64,000 nucleotides of DNA from Lithobates sylvaticus (lineage: Eukaryota; Chordata; Amphibia; Anura; Ranidae). Positions 45,615 to 56,673 of the stretch are shown here, one piece after another. Positions within the stretch are counted from its first letter, which is position 1; the number at the start of each line of letters is the position of its first letter. The notes below the pieces were generated by a model. That model was given only the letters and a program-made list of their open reading frames with translations, was not told the origin of the DNA and searched no databases. Where the stretch lies: the NCBI GenBank assembly GCA_028564925.1, contig CM053034.1, positions 154,783,705-154,847,704 on the forward strand, given 5' to 3'. Made by a program: the position numbers and the translations under genes.

Positions 45615-46140
45615 ATTGTAATTTACAGTGGAATAAGAAAAAGGGATATATGATCTGACTGACCAAGATGAGGTAATGGAACAGCTCTATATGCTTCCCT
45701 AACATTAGAGTAAACCATATCAAGTGTATTTACACCCCTGGTTGCCACTTCACAAACTGATGGAATCCTTGGAAAGTGGACCTCAAATTTACATGGTTGA
45801 AGTCACCAGCAAACACAAGCACCCCATCAGAATGTGTACATTGGGGTTTGCTTATCACTTTTGCCAAAGTTACAGCAGCATTCGCACCTGGCGGTATGTA
45901 TAGCGCAAGGATGAAAACTGCCATGAATTCCCTTGGCAAATAAAAAGGTTTACATTTTACAACCAATAATTCTAAATCTGGGGAAAAGTGATTGTCCACA
46001 ATCCTGCTGTCTGAACACCAGGCATTCAGAACATAGATACATAGCCCCCTGCCCCTTTTATCCATCCCGATAGTTGAATAGCAGTATTTGTAATGGAATT
46101 ATGAAGCCATGTCTCTGAATATCATAAAGATAATCACACA
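45615..46140 (-). pseudogene. Rex1-like LINE, endonuclease part
   Basis: Minus-strand reading from 46140: CFTETWLHNS-type text (an ETWL motif typical of AP-endonuclease domains), GGLCIYVLNAWCSD, DLELLVVKCKPFYLPREFMA, VFILALYIPPGANA, then FAGDFNHVNL (the GDFN motif). After a frame change come GVNTLDMVYSNVREAYRAVP and LPHLGQSDHISLFL with the SDH motif. These are the successive catalytic motifs of a LINE endonuclease that nicks the target. Several frame changes; the RT part of presumably the same copy is at 36530-37205. Confidence 0.88.
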
Positions 46141-47324
46141 GCAGTTTTGAATCAAACTGTGTGTGGCGATCTGCAATTGCAATTTATTTATTTTTGGAGC
46201 AAAAGATCTGGCGTTTGATAGAAGGAGGCTAGGCCAGGGAGGCCTATGAGCTTGCTCCCTCAGTCTTGCCAGCGTTCCCGCTCCACAACCTCGCTTCTGT
46301 TTTCTCTCACGTCCTTTCCTTTGGCGCTTACCAAACGTAACAATGGGAGTTTACTCCCACTTAACTTAAATGTAATTGGTTATCAGAGACAAGTTTTGGT
46401 TGCTCAATCAGCGTTTATAATCCTATTGTGGACAGAGAGAGGTACAATGAATGCTCTTTACTTATATTTCCCACCTGTGTGCCCACATTATGATATAGAA
46501 TAACATATTATTGTTTCTTTCACATTCTTTACCCCTTTACCACTTGTTTTTCAGTACCGTATTACTAAAAATACACTACTCACTCGTACAGTTTCTCACT
46601 GGCCTGTGAACATTTAAATTGCAAAGACTCTCCTGTGCTATTGAAGGATTTACATGTTCTTATACGTACGTGGAAAAGACGCGTTGTTGGCAGCAACATG
46701 AGAACATATTTCTAGGCTACTTTATTGGGAAAGCATACTCTCTAATTACACAGTGTGAGTCTGTGCATTGTCTTTCCTATGTCAGTTGTTTCTAGTAAAT
46801 CAGTTCTGCTGAGCTAGAGAAAGATCTGAACAAGTGTACATGTATATTTCCAGAGCCAGAAATAAAACAATTGACAAGGGATGTATCGTCACAGGGCTGC
46901 CAGAAAGCAAAATATCTGCAAATGGGGAGAAGAAAAAATCTAACTACGACACTTATACAAATGGAAAGCTGGCAACGGTGGAGAATGCTTTAATTATGTG
47001 TGCTTTAAATTATTCAGGCATGAACTAGAGTAATGTGATTAGCAGTAAAGATAAAAGAGATCCTGTATGCTTGTGGGACTACTGGATTACATCAGTGCAA
47101 ATAATTGAGATGCTAAGTAGGGCGCTCATTTCAACATATTTTGATCATGTACCTGTAGCAGTACACTCAAAATATTTCCTGCTGATGTATGTCTCAGATC
47201 TTCCATTGTGCAAAACAAATTTAAAATGTATTTCCACTTTTGCAGCCAAATTGGTATAACACTTTATATTTGTTATACTGTATGCTCTCATTCACATAGC
47301 ATAACGTAAAGCAATAGTAAAGGC
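46141..47324. other. No recognised feature
   Basis: AT-rich, unique-looking sequence with no repeat ends; a candidate for host-derived DNA. Confidence 0.4.
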
Positions 47325-47540
47325 ATTAAAAAAACAAATAATCAAAAACAAACCTTGCAAGGTAAAGGCATAACGTGCTAGTATACTAGCACATTATGAA
47401 AGGCTTACCCTAGAGCGAAGCCCTCCAGCGGTGCGCTGTCACCGCCGCAGAGGCTTCCATCTTCACCCGGTCTTTCTTCCGGGTTCAGGGACTCCGGCCA
47501 TCTAACATGTGTGTCTTGGCCACGGCACACGGGGTTATAT
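47325..47540. repeat. Unclassified dispersed repeat fragment
   Basis: The palindrome GTGCTAGTATACTAGCAC (47370-47387) is followed by a CpG-rich tract (CGGTGCGCTGTCACCGCCGC, TCTTCCGGGTTCAGGGAC). Looks like one half of a palindromic MITE; no partner found. Confidence 0.4.
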
Positions 47541-48209
47541 GAGGATATCGTTTAGGATTGCTTTGATTTATGATGATTGGGAACATATAATTCAGGTTTC
47601 TGTTATTAGTAAAAGCATGACTGCCCGACATGGTGCCAAGAACTGTGTAATGCTAACTTGTGATATGTGTTTTCCTAGGAGGTTGACAGAGGCACCTACT
47701 AACTAGCTATTTGCTCTGGTGCCACATTAGTATGTCTTAAAGCATTTACTCACTTTTTTCCTGGCTAACACAACAACATTAAACACATGTTTATGTTTAT
47801 GCCGTAATTAGTATCATACAGTTGTCTATGGATATACTGCTGCATAGAAAAGACTTTAAGTGCCGCCACTTTGTCTTCAGACAGTCTAGGACAGGAGAAG
47901 CTTTGCAGTCAGTGAGATCTCCACTGCTGTCCACGTCATCAGCAGGAGAGGGACTTCAGTGAGGGAAAGGGTTTAGCTTTTGACTTTGTCCAAAGTCTAA
48001 ATTTAAGTTAAATTTGCAAGTCACCTTTTCACACACACAAATCAGATGGAGAAAATGGAATGAATGCAGTAAGCTTAATTATTTTATTATTGTAATTATT
48101 TAATATTATTATTAGTGCAACAAATCTATGTTCAATTATGTCTAGTAGATTTACCTTTCCTGGGTATTTGTAGTGTTTCTAATTTGGTTTGTCCCCTGTT
48201 GGAGATTGC
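47541..48209. other. No recognised feature
   Basis: No features found. Confidence 0.4.
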
Positions 48210-48499
48210 TGTAGTACCCTACTACTGCCACGAGGTGTCAATAGCACTTAGGGCAATAGTTATTATGGGATGGTAACAAATCTTATGCTATTGAGTCTTT
48301 ATGCCCTCTCTGGCTACCACTAGTAGTTTTGTGTCAGTGGTGCATGCTGGGGGAGGTTTTAGAAGCTTGTGGGGGGGGGGGGTGTTCTGGTGAGTTCTGC
48401 CCCCCATCTCCCACCAGGCTGGGGCCTGGGGAGGGTGCATGTAAGGTGTTGCACAGAATGTTTTTAACTGCCCTGCTTAGTCGAGGAGGGTAAGCCTTT

Positions 48500-49558
48500 T
48501 ACCCACTTCTGGACCACCTACCGTCGTTATACGTTGGTATTTTGAAAAGGAATATCGTTGTTATGGCAGCAGCTAACTGCCATAACACCGGTTTACTCTT
48601 CTTCAGCAGGCGGTCCGCTTTCAGATAAAAACGGTCTCTGTGGCGGATTCGTCATGATATTACCCCTCCTGCCACGCTCCGGTGCCCTCCGCCGCTTACC
48701 AGAGCTGTCGGCAGAGGCGATTGGATCCTTCTCCTGGCCTGACATGGAGACAAGTGAGGGGAAGAGGGCCCTCACCCATCTCCATATCATTGCAGGGCAG
48801 AAGCGACGTCAAAACGTTTTTTTTCATTTTTTTTAATGACAATTTTTTTTTTTAATTGCATTCTTTTTGACCCCAGATCTCATATTTAAGAGGTCCTGTC
48901 AGGCTTTTTTTCTATTACAAGGGATGTTTTTTTAAAAGAACAGTGTAAAAATCAAAAATAAAAGGTAAAATAAATAAGAAAAAATAAATAAAAATGTAAA
49001 CATGCCCTGTCCCGCCGAGCTTGCGTGCAGAAGCGAACCCATATGTGAGCAGTGTCCGCATATGAAAACGGTGTTCAAACCACACATGTGAGGTATCACC
49101 GCGATTGGTAGAGTGAGAGCAATAATTCTAGCCCTAGACCACCTCTGTAACTCAAAACATGCAACCTGTAGAATTTAAAAAAAAACGCCTATAGAGATTT
49201 TTAAGGGTAAAAGTTTGCCGCCATTCCACGAGCGGGCGCAATTTTGAAGCGTGACATGTTGGGTATCAATTTACTCGGCGTAACATTAACTTTCACAATA
49301 TAAAAAAAATTGGGCTAACTTTACTGTTGACTTATTTTTTTGTTCAAACAATTGTATTTTTTCCAAAAAAAGTGCGCTTGTAAGACCGCTGCACAAATAC
49401 GGTGTGACAGAAAGTATTGCAATGTTCGCCATTTTATTTTCTAGGGTGTTAGAAAAAAATATATATATATATAATGTTTGGGGGTTTTCTAGCAAATAAA
49501 AATGTTTTTAACTTGTAAACAACAAATCTCCGAAAGAGGCTCGGTCCTTAAGTGGTTA
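48500..49558 (+). mobile_element. TTAA-type element (family K), fullest copy
   Basis: Left TTTTACCCACTTCTGGACC and right GGTCCTTAAGTGGTTAA are imperfect TIRs (consensus approximately TTAACCACTTAAGGACC). The right TTAA suggests a Kolobok- or piggyBac-like TTAA target. The interior matches 18380-19285 and 31262-31560. An (AT)n stretch lies at 49459-49474. No transposase frame. Confidence 0.7.
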
Positions 49559-49668
49559 AGGTAGAAGAGACAAATGAATGTCTGCTGGAGGGAGATTGGT
49601 GTCCACTCTCAGAGGATCCTGAAACTCCCTTGGACTAATGGAGTCTGAAAGTCCTTGGATACCTAAAC

Positions 49669-51504
49669 CAGTGGCGGAAGTACCATCATAGCGACACACG
49701 TGTTCGCTATGGGGCCGGCAGCCTAGTAGGGCCCGCAGCCAGGTGCAGTCCGGTCCTAGTTGCCATTAAAATTTCTCTTTTTTGCTGCCCGCCGCCACCG
49801 CTGCTAGAGGTCCGCGGCCGGCAGAGATATTGTCTCCGCCGGCCGCCATTTTCTAGAAGACCAGAGTTAAGAGACGAGAGGGGAGCCTGCCGAGTGGCTA
49901 CAATAGAAATAGAGCTGTGGCTCCGCCCACACCCCGCCCCGGTCTGTCTGTCATCTGTAACCTGCTGTGGTAAGGGGTGGGGGGTGGGAGGTGCTGCAGC
50001 TAAATTTCTATTGTAGCCGGCCGGCTCCACCTCTATTTTGTTCCCCCTTGGCCTTCAGTAATGGCAGCATAGACACTGCTGTTATAGATAGATGGGGACA
50101 GTGACACCTGAGATGTAAGGAGGCACTCCGCTGGCTGGGGACAGTGACACCTGAGATATAAGGAGGCACTCCGCTGGCTGGGGACAGTGACACCTGAGAT
50201 GTAAGGAGGCACTCCGCTGGCTGGGGACAGTGACACCTGAGATGTAAGGAGGCACTCCGCTGGCTGGGGAAGTGACACCTGAGAAGTAAGGAGGCACTCC
50301 GCTGGCTTGGAACAGTGACACCTGAGATGTAAATAGGCACTCCGCTGGCTGGGGAAGTGACACCTAAGAAGTAAGGAGGCACTCCGCTGGCTGGGGACAG
50401 TGACACCTGAGATGCAAGGACGCACTCCGCTGGCTGGGGACAGTGACACCTGAGAAGTAAGGAAGCACTCCGCTGGCTGGGGAAGTGACACCTGAGAAGT
50501 AAGGAAGCACTCCGCTGGCTGGGGAAGTGACACCTGAGAAGTAAGGAACCAGCACTCCGCTGGCAGGGGACAGGAGGCACTCCGCTGGCCGGGAAAGTGA
50601 CACCTGAGATGTAAGGAAGCACTCCGCTGGCTGGGGACAGTGACACCTGAGATGTAAGGAAGCACTCCGCTGGGGACACCTGAGATGTAAAAAAGCACTC
50701 CGCTGGGGACACCTGATGGCATCTGGTGGCAGGCGACGTGGCAAGTGACACACTCAGGGCTCCCACTGATTCTGCATTATGGTGAGTTGAAGTATTTCAT
50801 TTTATATTACAATGTAATAATAGAAATAATGCGCTTCAATCACCCCGACACCATAACAACCATGGTGCCGGGATGATTGAAGCGCTAACACCAGGTGTTT
50901 GGAATATCTTTATCTGCTGATTGCTAAACTTTCTAGAATACACATATTTCTATTGTGGTGTAGGATCTGGGCCTGCTGTCCCTTCATTCCTCTTTTTCTC
51001 CCCTCTCTTTCTTTCTTTGTTTCTCCCTCCATCCCTCGTTCATCTCAGACTCTAACCACGCCCCTTTAAGCCACACCCAATAGTATGATTAAACCAAGCC
51101 CATACCTTGCCGTGGCGTGCTTTGCGCGCCAAATTTTTCTCTCCCCACTAGGCCACACCTACAAACAAATGTCCACCCCCTAATTTTAATAAGACTCCGC
51201 CCACCGACAAAAAAATTGTCCAGGTGAGGATGAGGAATGTAAGTTTACTGTTAAGCCTCCCGGGCCCCTCGAGTCCGGCCGTGTCCCGACATACGCAGCT
51301 GCATACAGCAGGAGGCAGGAGCACAGAGCAGCCTGTGAAGGGACATCGTTTTTGGCAGATGAGGAGGCTCTGAATTCTAGACAAGAGGTAGGAAGGGAGT
51401 GGGAGACAGACTGTCATCTGTTTTGCACAGTTCATTTTTTTTTTGTGGGGGGGGGCTGTTTACTCATTTGCTATGGGGCCCTGTGATTTCTAGTTACGCC
51501 CCTG
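49669..51504. mobile_element. hAT element, 1836 bp, perfect 8-bp TSD
   Basis: Starts CAGTGGCGGAAGTACC, ends TTTCTAGTTACGCCCCTG, and is flanked by ACCTAAAC on both sides (49661-49668 and 51505-51512). The subterminal GCTATGGGGCC occurs inverted-equivalent at both ends (about 49709 and 51470). It has no transposase and so was mobilised in trans. A 43-bp minisatellite occupies a third of it. Confidence 0.95.
50087..50717. repeat. 43-bp minisatellite inside the hAT
   Basis: About 15 units of GACAGTGACACCTGAGATGT, AAGGAGGCACTCCGCTGG and CTGGG. Most units are 43 bp, some are 41 bp (GGGGAAGTGACAC) and the last are 26-31 bp. With a period of 43 the minus strand stays open in all frames, giving the 252- and 229-codon frames 50008-50766 and 50033-50722, which are not genes. 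Confidence 0.93.
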
Positions 51505-51693
51505 ACCTAAACCCCAACTTTCTCTCAATGTGAAGCTGGAGCAATAAAACTTTGAAAATACTTAACTGACTGGTGCCCCCATTGTTGTGTGACACTCTCT
51601 ACTGCAGCCATAGATCCACCCTGGGGTAAATGCTAGCCTTCTCCCTGCTGGAGGTGAGTCCACTCCTCTACCCCATGCAAGAGGGGTGCCACA

Positions 51694-52139
51694 TTATTAT
51701 TATTATTGTTATTAGTCCTTTTTATTTCAGTAAGATTTATTTTGATTGAGAAATTGAAGCACTTTCAGTACACTTTCATTATGCCTTAATAAGATATATA
51801 ACTAGCATCACATAAATAAATGTGAAACCCCACATCTTTCAGCATCAGCTTCCTTTGTGGCTTTTGGTCAGATGATATCTAAGAGCAGCAAAGGAAATTA
51901 GTGCTGGAAGACTTTCCTCTGCCAGATGCTGTCATTGCAGGTTTGAATAAGGAACGGGTAGCAACATAATGCCCAATATGTCCTACTGACTGTGCAGCTG
52001 CTCTGATTGATTTGATGATCAGTGTCTGAATTGTGAATTAGTATTGGCCAGGGGCAAATAACACCATTTTGTCTTTGTCCTTCTTGGTAAAGCCCTAAGC
52101 ATGACAGGTATTTATGGTTTTCCTTGCTAGGCTTTCTTA
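51694..52139. other. No recognised feature
   Basis: An (ATT)n-type run at 51692-51712; nothing else recognised. Confidence 0.4.
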
Positions 52140-52600
52140 AAGAAGAATTCCAGGTATGGTGAATTTTTACATAGTTACATTGGTCCAACTAGAAACTATG
52201 TCTATACCATACCTAGCTGATGTTCCTGGAAGATGGAAATTACTGAAGTAGACACCACTATTCCAGTGATCTCTACTTGCTTCTGGGTCCCATGTCCAGT
52301 GGCTGCCCTGCTACATTCTGAACAAAGAAATTCAGTTGCTCAGCAAGGGCGCCATTTAGAAAATGCAAAGCATTCTCAGATTGGACAAGGTGGAGAGCTT
52401 GATGTCTCCATTCTGCCTCACCATTGCCAAAGCGGCAAACCCCCTGTGTTCACAATGCTTTAGACCAGTAACTCAGCACGGACACAGAAGCAAGTGGAGA
52501 TCACTAGAGTAGTGGTGTCTACTTCAGAGATTTCCAGCTTCCAGGGGCTTCGGCCAGGCATGGTATATACATAGATACATTGGTCCTACTTATATCCTCT
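52140..52600. mobile_element. Palindromic MITE-like element
   Basis: 52228-52290 (CTGGAAGATGGAAATTACTG, AAGTAGACACCACTATTCC) recurs inverted at 52478-52552. Outer words CCAGGTATGGT and GCCAGGCATGG with ACATTGGTCC lie near both ends. Target duplication and family not determined. Confidence 0.65.
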
Positions 52601-52639
52601 GTACAAAGCAAGGATCCTAGACTGCTCTCTCCTAGACAC

Positions 52640-53130
52640 ATTCAGTCGTTCAGGATCAGCGGCAAAAGGTCCCTTGAAGACTAGGAGCTCTTAGCCCCCT
52701 TCAGAAAAATAGCACAGTCGGTTGTAAACTGAATGCAGGAGTATCTCCTTTCCTTTGTAGAACTGCTTCCAACTCCACTGCCTGCAGATATAACCAGCCC
52801 ACCTGGCTGCTCCGAAGATCTCCCAGGGCAAGGGATAGAAAGGGTTAAACACAGTGCTGCTCTTCAGAAATCTTGCTACATATGGCAGTCTTTCCCCTTG
52901 CGAATCCCTGGGTGTGCTGATGTACTCAGTGTGTTCTCCTTGCTCCCTCCTGCTCCTTAGGCAAGATTCCTCCTCAAACCGAGAGGCTGATAGGATCTTC
53001 CCAAACCAGCCCGAGCCCAGTCTGGAGGCAGAGCCCCCCAGACCCAGGGGTCCCCTCCTAGGCCACGACAGCCTCCTCAGCACTCTATCTTTCACCTGAC
53101 TTCCCTGCTGGCATTTTTGGCCATCTGGTG
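52640..53130. repeat. Dispersed repeat D, copy 1 (uninterrupted)
   Basis: Homologous to 59515-60900: AGTATCTCCTTTCCTTTGTAG, CCAGCCCACCTGGCTGCT, GATCTCCCAGGGCAAGG, AATCTTGCTACATATGGCA and CACTC-type ends recur in order. This copy lacks the 878-bp insertion of copy 2 and gives the empty site at about 52835-52850. The nature of D is unknown. Confidence 0.82.
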
Positions 53131-53209
53131 AGTGTATAGATTGATGGGGGGACTTCACGGTGAAACAGCACTTTGTAGAACTTGTGGTCTAAATGTGTAT
53201 ACCTTAAAG

Positions 53210-53536
53210 CAGGGGTCTCCAGACTTCCTAAACAAAGGGCCAGTTTTCTACATTCCAGACTTTAGGAGGGCCGGACTGTGGCCAATGCGAGTAGAAAATT
53301 CCCCAGCTTTGATGAGAGTCCACAATCAGTGCGATATTTAAAAAATATGGTCAGTAGGATGAAGAAAAATGCCCCATCATTGGTATTAGTGGCAGGAACA
53401 GCGCTCCATCGTTGGTGTAAGTGGAAGCAATGATTCCCCATCATTGGTATCAGTGGGAGAAATAGTGCATCAAGGGGCAGACAAAGGTAAGTAAAGGGCC
53501 ACATCTGGCCCTCGGGCCGCAGTTTGGAGACCACTG
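53210..53536. mobile_element. hAT (Charlie-like) MITE, 327 bp, 8-bp TSD
   Basis: Starts CAGGGGTCTCCAGACTT and ends GCAGTTTGGAGACCACTG, with AAAGGGCCAG and GGGCCACATCTGGCCC near the ends as in Charlie-type hATs. Flanks CCTTAAAG (53202-53209) and CCATAAAG (53537-53544) differ at one position. Three internal ~33-bp units contain CATCATTGGTATTAGTGG. Confidence 0.92.
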
Positions 53537-53544
53537 CCATAAAG

Positions 53545-53815
53545 CAATGCGGTTCAGCCCCCTCTCTCTCCTAATTGGCTAACTGACTTTGATTGACAAC
53601 AGTGGGAGTCAGTGGCGCTGATGCTGTGTCTTAGCTAGTTAGGAGGGAGAGATGGCCGAGTCACTTGTGCACATCGCTGAATAGAGAGGGAACTCAGGTA
53701 AGTATCAGGGGGGGGGGGGGGGTTCAGGGGGTCTGCTACACACACAAGTTTTTTTTTATCTAAATCCATAGAATGCAATAAGTTGAAGAACCTTCTGCCT
53801 TTACGACCCCTTTAA
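53545..53815. mobile_element. TTAA-type MITE (family T), copy 3
   Basis: Ends CCTTTACGACCCCTTTAA. It contains CAG|GTAAGTA (53695-53704) followed by a 15-base G run (53708-53722), and GAATGCAATAAG near the end as in copy 2. It sits directly against the target duplication of the hAT to its left. Confidence 0.55.
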
Positions 53816-53968
53816 TGCTGGAAATTATCTACACACTGCACTAATACAGCAGAATTTGGATATTCTGGATTCATAGAAGATCTATTCTGATCCCGTCACA
53901 TTTTCATTTATGGGACTTTTTGTGTTTGTTTAATATATGGACAGTTATTTTTTCACCGGGAAGTGTTG

Positions 53969-55996
53969 CACTATATTTGATTTTTTTTTTCAAATATAAA
54001 GTTTTATTAAGTTTTCAAAAACAGGAACAGAGAATGAGGCCAAGGCCTCAACAGAACATGCAATCCCATAATAACAGTGGGGGTCGCAGCCCCCTGGCTT
54101 CTTATCACATTTATCAACCGTACAATATCACAACCCGTAAGTCTCCTATATGTCGCTAATGTACATTGTGTCATCGTTGGACTCTAGTTCAGTTAAGCTT
54201 TAACTTTATTGATCCAGGCCGGTGGACTAGTCTATAGGCAACAGGATTGCGGTGTAGAAGAAGAAAAGGAAAGAAAGGAGAGAAAGAATAAGCGCAGATA
54301 GGGAGAGATGAGGGAGGTGAGAGGGGGTGGGATGAGGAGTAGATGGGGGGGGGGGGGGGGTCCGCGAGTCTCTATAATCTGGGCTCCAGCTGTTTCTTAC
54401 CCTGATCAGTGCTGGTGTCTTTTATCTCAGGATCCTAATAGGGCCTGCCCTTCATCCGAAAATATAAATGTGTTCCATAGCGCCCACGTCTTCCTATAGG
54501 TTTCCAGTTTATCTTGTGAGGTCAATATAAGGTCTTCCATCCTATTTATGTCTTCCACCTTCCGCATCCACATTGCTGCGGTCGACGGGCACTGTTGTTT
54601 CCATAGCAATGGTATGCAGGATTTAGCTGCGTTTGTGAGGTGTCGCAGTATTGATTTTTTGTATCTTTTGGGGGGTAGGGAGGAAACATGCAACAAGAAA
54701 AATGCCGGGTCCTCCGGTATCTGGAATTCCGTAAACTTCTGGGACGTGGTCTGGACCACGGACCAGAAGGGTGTCAAGAGCGGACAGGACCAGAACGTAT
54801 GTAGTAACGTTCCCCTCTCTCCCTGACACCTCCAGCACAGTTCCGAGGAATCAGGGAAGATCTTGTGCAGTCTACTAGGCGTATAGTACCACCTGGTCAA
54901 AATCTTAAAATTAGTTTCTTGTACTTTAGTACAAATGGATGATTTAAGGGCAAAGTCGATCATAGTCTGCCTCTGGGCTGCCGTAAATGTCCGCTGTAAT
55001 TCTATCTCCCATTTCCTGAAGCAAGGCAAGTTAGGTTGTTGGGAGGGTGTGTTTAGCAACGTGTACATATTTGAGAGGACCTGTCTTAAGGGTTCCCTGC
55101 CCATCAAGAATTCCTCAAATGAGGTCTTTGGTCTTGCGTATAGATGGGGTCTGAGATGCTGTGTAGAAAATGGTGTATCTGAACCGCTTTCCAAAATGGC
55201 AGTTGGTATCCGCCACTCGGGTCCATCAGTTCCCCAATGTTGGGCCACCTATCCCGTGTCACAAAATGACTGGCTAATGTTTTGTCATTATTGCTAAGGG
55301 TCTGAAAGTTCGTTGGGGGGTTTCCTGGGGGGAAGCCAGGGTTTCCTAGAATCGGTGTCATGGGTGATGTCTTGGTTGTCTGTGCGTTTTGGAGAGTCGC
55401 TTGTCTACATTGTCTCAGGGTATTCCCAATCAAGGGGTGTGTCTTTATGTCTGGGGGCAAGGAGTCGTAGCACCAGACTGCCGTTCCTAATGGTGTGTCT
55501 GTCTGACTTTGCTCTATTTGAGCCCAAGTAGTCTACTACTCTCCCCAGGTGAATGGCTTGGTAATATCTTCTTATGTCTGGGAGTGCCAGTCCCCCATGT
55601 TGTTTAGGTGCCGTCAGCAAAGTGCGTGGTAGTCGTGGCTTTTTATGTGCCCACACGAAGCAGGTAAATAGAGCTTGCACTTGCCGGAAGTATTTGGGAG
55701 GTATTCTGATTGGTAAGGCCTGGAAGAGGTACAAGAACTTGGGAAGGATGCTCATTTTTATCAGATTACACCTCCCAAACCAGGAGTGTATACCTTTGTG
55801 CCACTTGTCTAGTAATGTCTTAGCCTTTGTCAGCAATGGAGGGAAGTTGGTTTCATATACCTGGGATAGGTCCGATGGGATATTGGTGCCTAAGTAGGAC
55901 AGTGTGGACGTGGTCCAACGGAATTTAAAGTTTGCTTGTGTGTTCAAGAGGTCTTGGGTCGGCATTGAAATTCCCATGGCCACTATATTTGATTTT
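53969..55996 (-). mobile_element. L1/Tx1 LINE, 5'-truncated, ~16-bp TSD
   Basis: CACTATATTTGATTTT occurs at 53969-53984 and again at 55981-55996. Read on the minus strand the copy ends in an AATAAAACTTTATATTTG signal and an A-tail (the T run at 53981-53990). The 5' end is at 55980. Length without duplications is just under 2 kb, a typical truncated copy. The long target duplication and A-tail show insertion by target-primed reverse transcription. Confidence 0.93.
54427..55980 (-). pseudogene. L1/Tx1 ORF2 C-terminal part
   Basis: The end of ORF2 in a LINE. From 55980: the post-palm RT region (MGISMPTQDLLNTQANF, STLSYLGTNIPSDLSQVY), NLIKMSILPKFLYLFQALPI and GGLALPDIRRYYQA (to about 55440). Then the frame changes (55460-55215, GNTLRQCRQATLQ), and changes back for a 273-codon stretch 55248-54427. 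That stretch holds FKILTRWYYTPSRLHKIFP and the C-terminal cysteine/histidine cluster CWRCQGERGTLLHTFWSCP (about 54800-54855), thought to bind nucleic acid. Only two frame changes in 1.5 kb and long open stretches make this the youngest LINE here. The RT active site is absent because of truncation. Confidence 0.92.
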
Positions 55997-56395
55997 GTAT
56001 GACTATTTTCAGGTTGTATATTCACCTGTGCCAGCTGTTACCTAATCTATTCAGCCCTCACTTTTATTTTATTTTATTGCTGCGATTTGCGGTTTTTATG
56101 CTTTTTTTTTTTAAGGAAAATTTCTTGTTAGGCAGATTTAAAAATGCAAAACGGAAATCGCAGCAAAATTGTGGTAAAAAAGCACTACATGCTTTGATGC
56201 AGCTTCTCCATTGAAGTCTATTGAATCAAAAAAGCAAAAAAAGCTGAGGCACCAAAATGCATTGATGTGCATGTGTTCCACAGGATGTTGAAAATAATGT
56301 CCTGCGTTTTTGCAAAAAGCATGAAAAAAACGCATTGGTGTGAATGTAGTCTAAGTGTAACTTAACTGGAAAAGAAAAAAATCAGGTCTCCTATC
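55997..56395. repeat. Repeat F, copy 1 (empty site)
   Basis: Matches 62275-62626 plus 63965-64000: GCCAGCTGTTACCTAATCTA, TTCAGCCCTCACTTTTATTT, GCTTCTCCATTGAAGTCTAT and GTGTGAATGTAGTCTAAGTG in order. The single TAA at 56352-56354 is the unoccupied form of the site filled by the Harbinger element at 62627. Confidence 0.9.
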
Positions 56396-56673
56396 CTGCC
56401 AGACAGAGCCGTGATGTGTGGCAGACCTGTGTAATTCTGGGAACTGAATGGACAGTAATACAAACCCTTTGGCAGGTAATAGAGGTCTCTTATATGTAAT
56501 TCATCTATGTATTCAGCTGTTTGCCTGGAGTTCAGCTTTAGGATTTAAAGTACTTTTGCTGCCCTGACATTCAATCCAAAGATTCTTGGTGAATTGTGCA
56601 GTTTTGTTGCATCACTGTACATAAAGATTATATCACTTCCCACGGTACCTTCAGGTTTCAGTTGTCACAGTAA

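Larger units (their letters stand above)
48210..51693 (+). mobile_element. Solo-LTR-like fossil interrupted by two DNA elements
   Basis: Its own sequence is 48210-48499, 49559-49668 and 51505-51693. It begins TGTAGTACCCTACTACTGCC, has an AATAAA-type signal (GCAATAAAACTTTG, 51540-51553) and ends near GGGTGCCACA. This has the length, signals and TG...CA ends of a single LTR. Inserted are a family K element (48500-49558) and a hAT (49669-51504). No retroviral genes attached. The LTR reading is tentative; the interruptions are not. Confidence 0.45.

Noticed and set aside
50008-50766. 252- and 229-codon minus frames
   Set aside because: Both translate the 43-bp minisatellite inside a hAT element; a unit lacking stops keeps all frames open.
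54427-55248. 273-codon minus frame as a host gene
   Set aside because: Sequence is the C-terminal part of L1/Tx1 ORF2, inside a copy with target duplication and A-tail.
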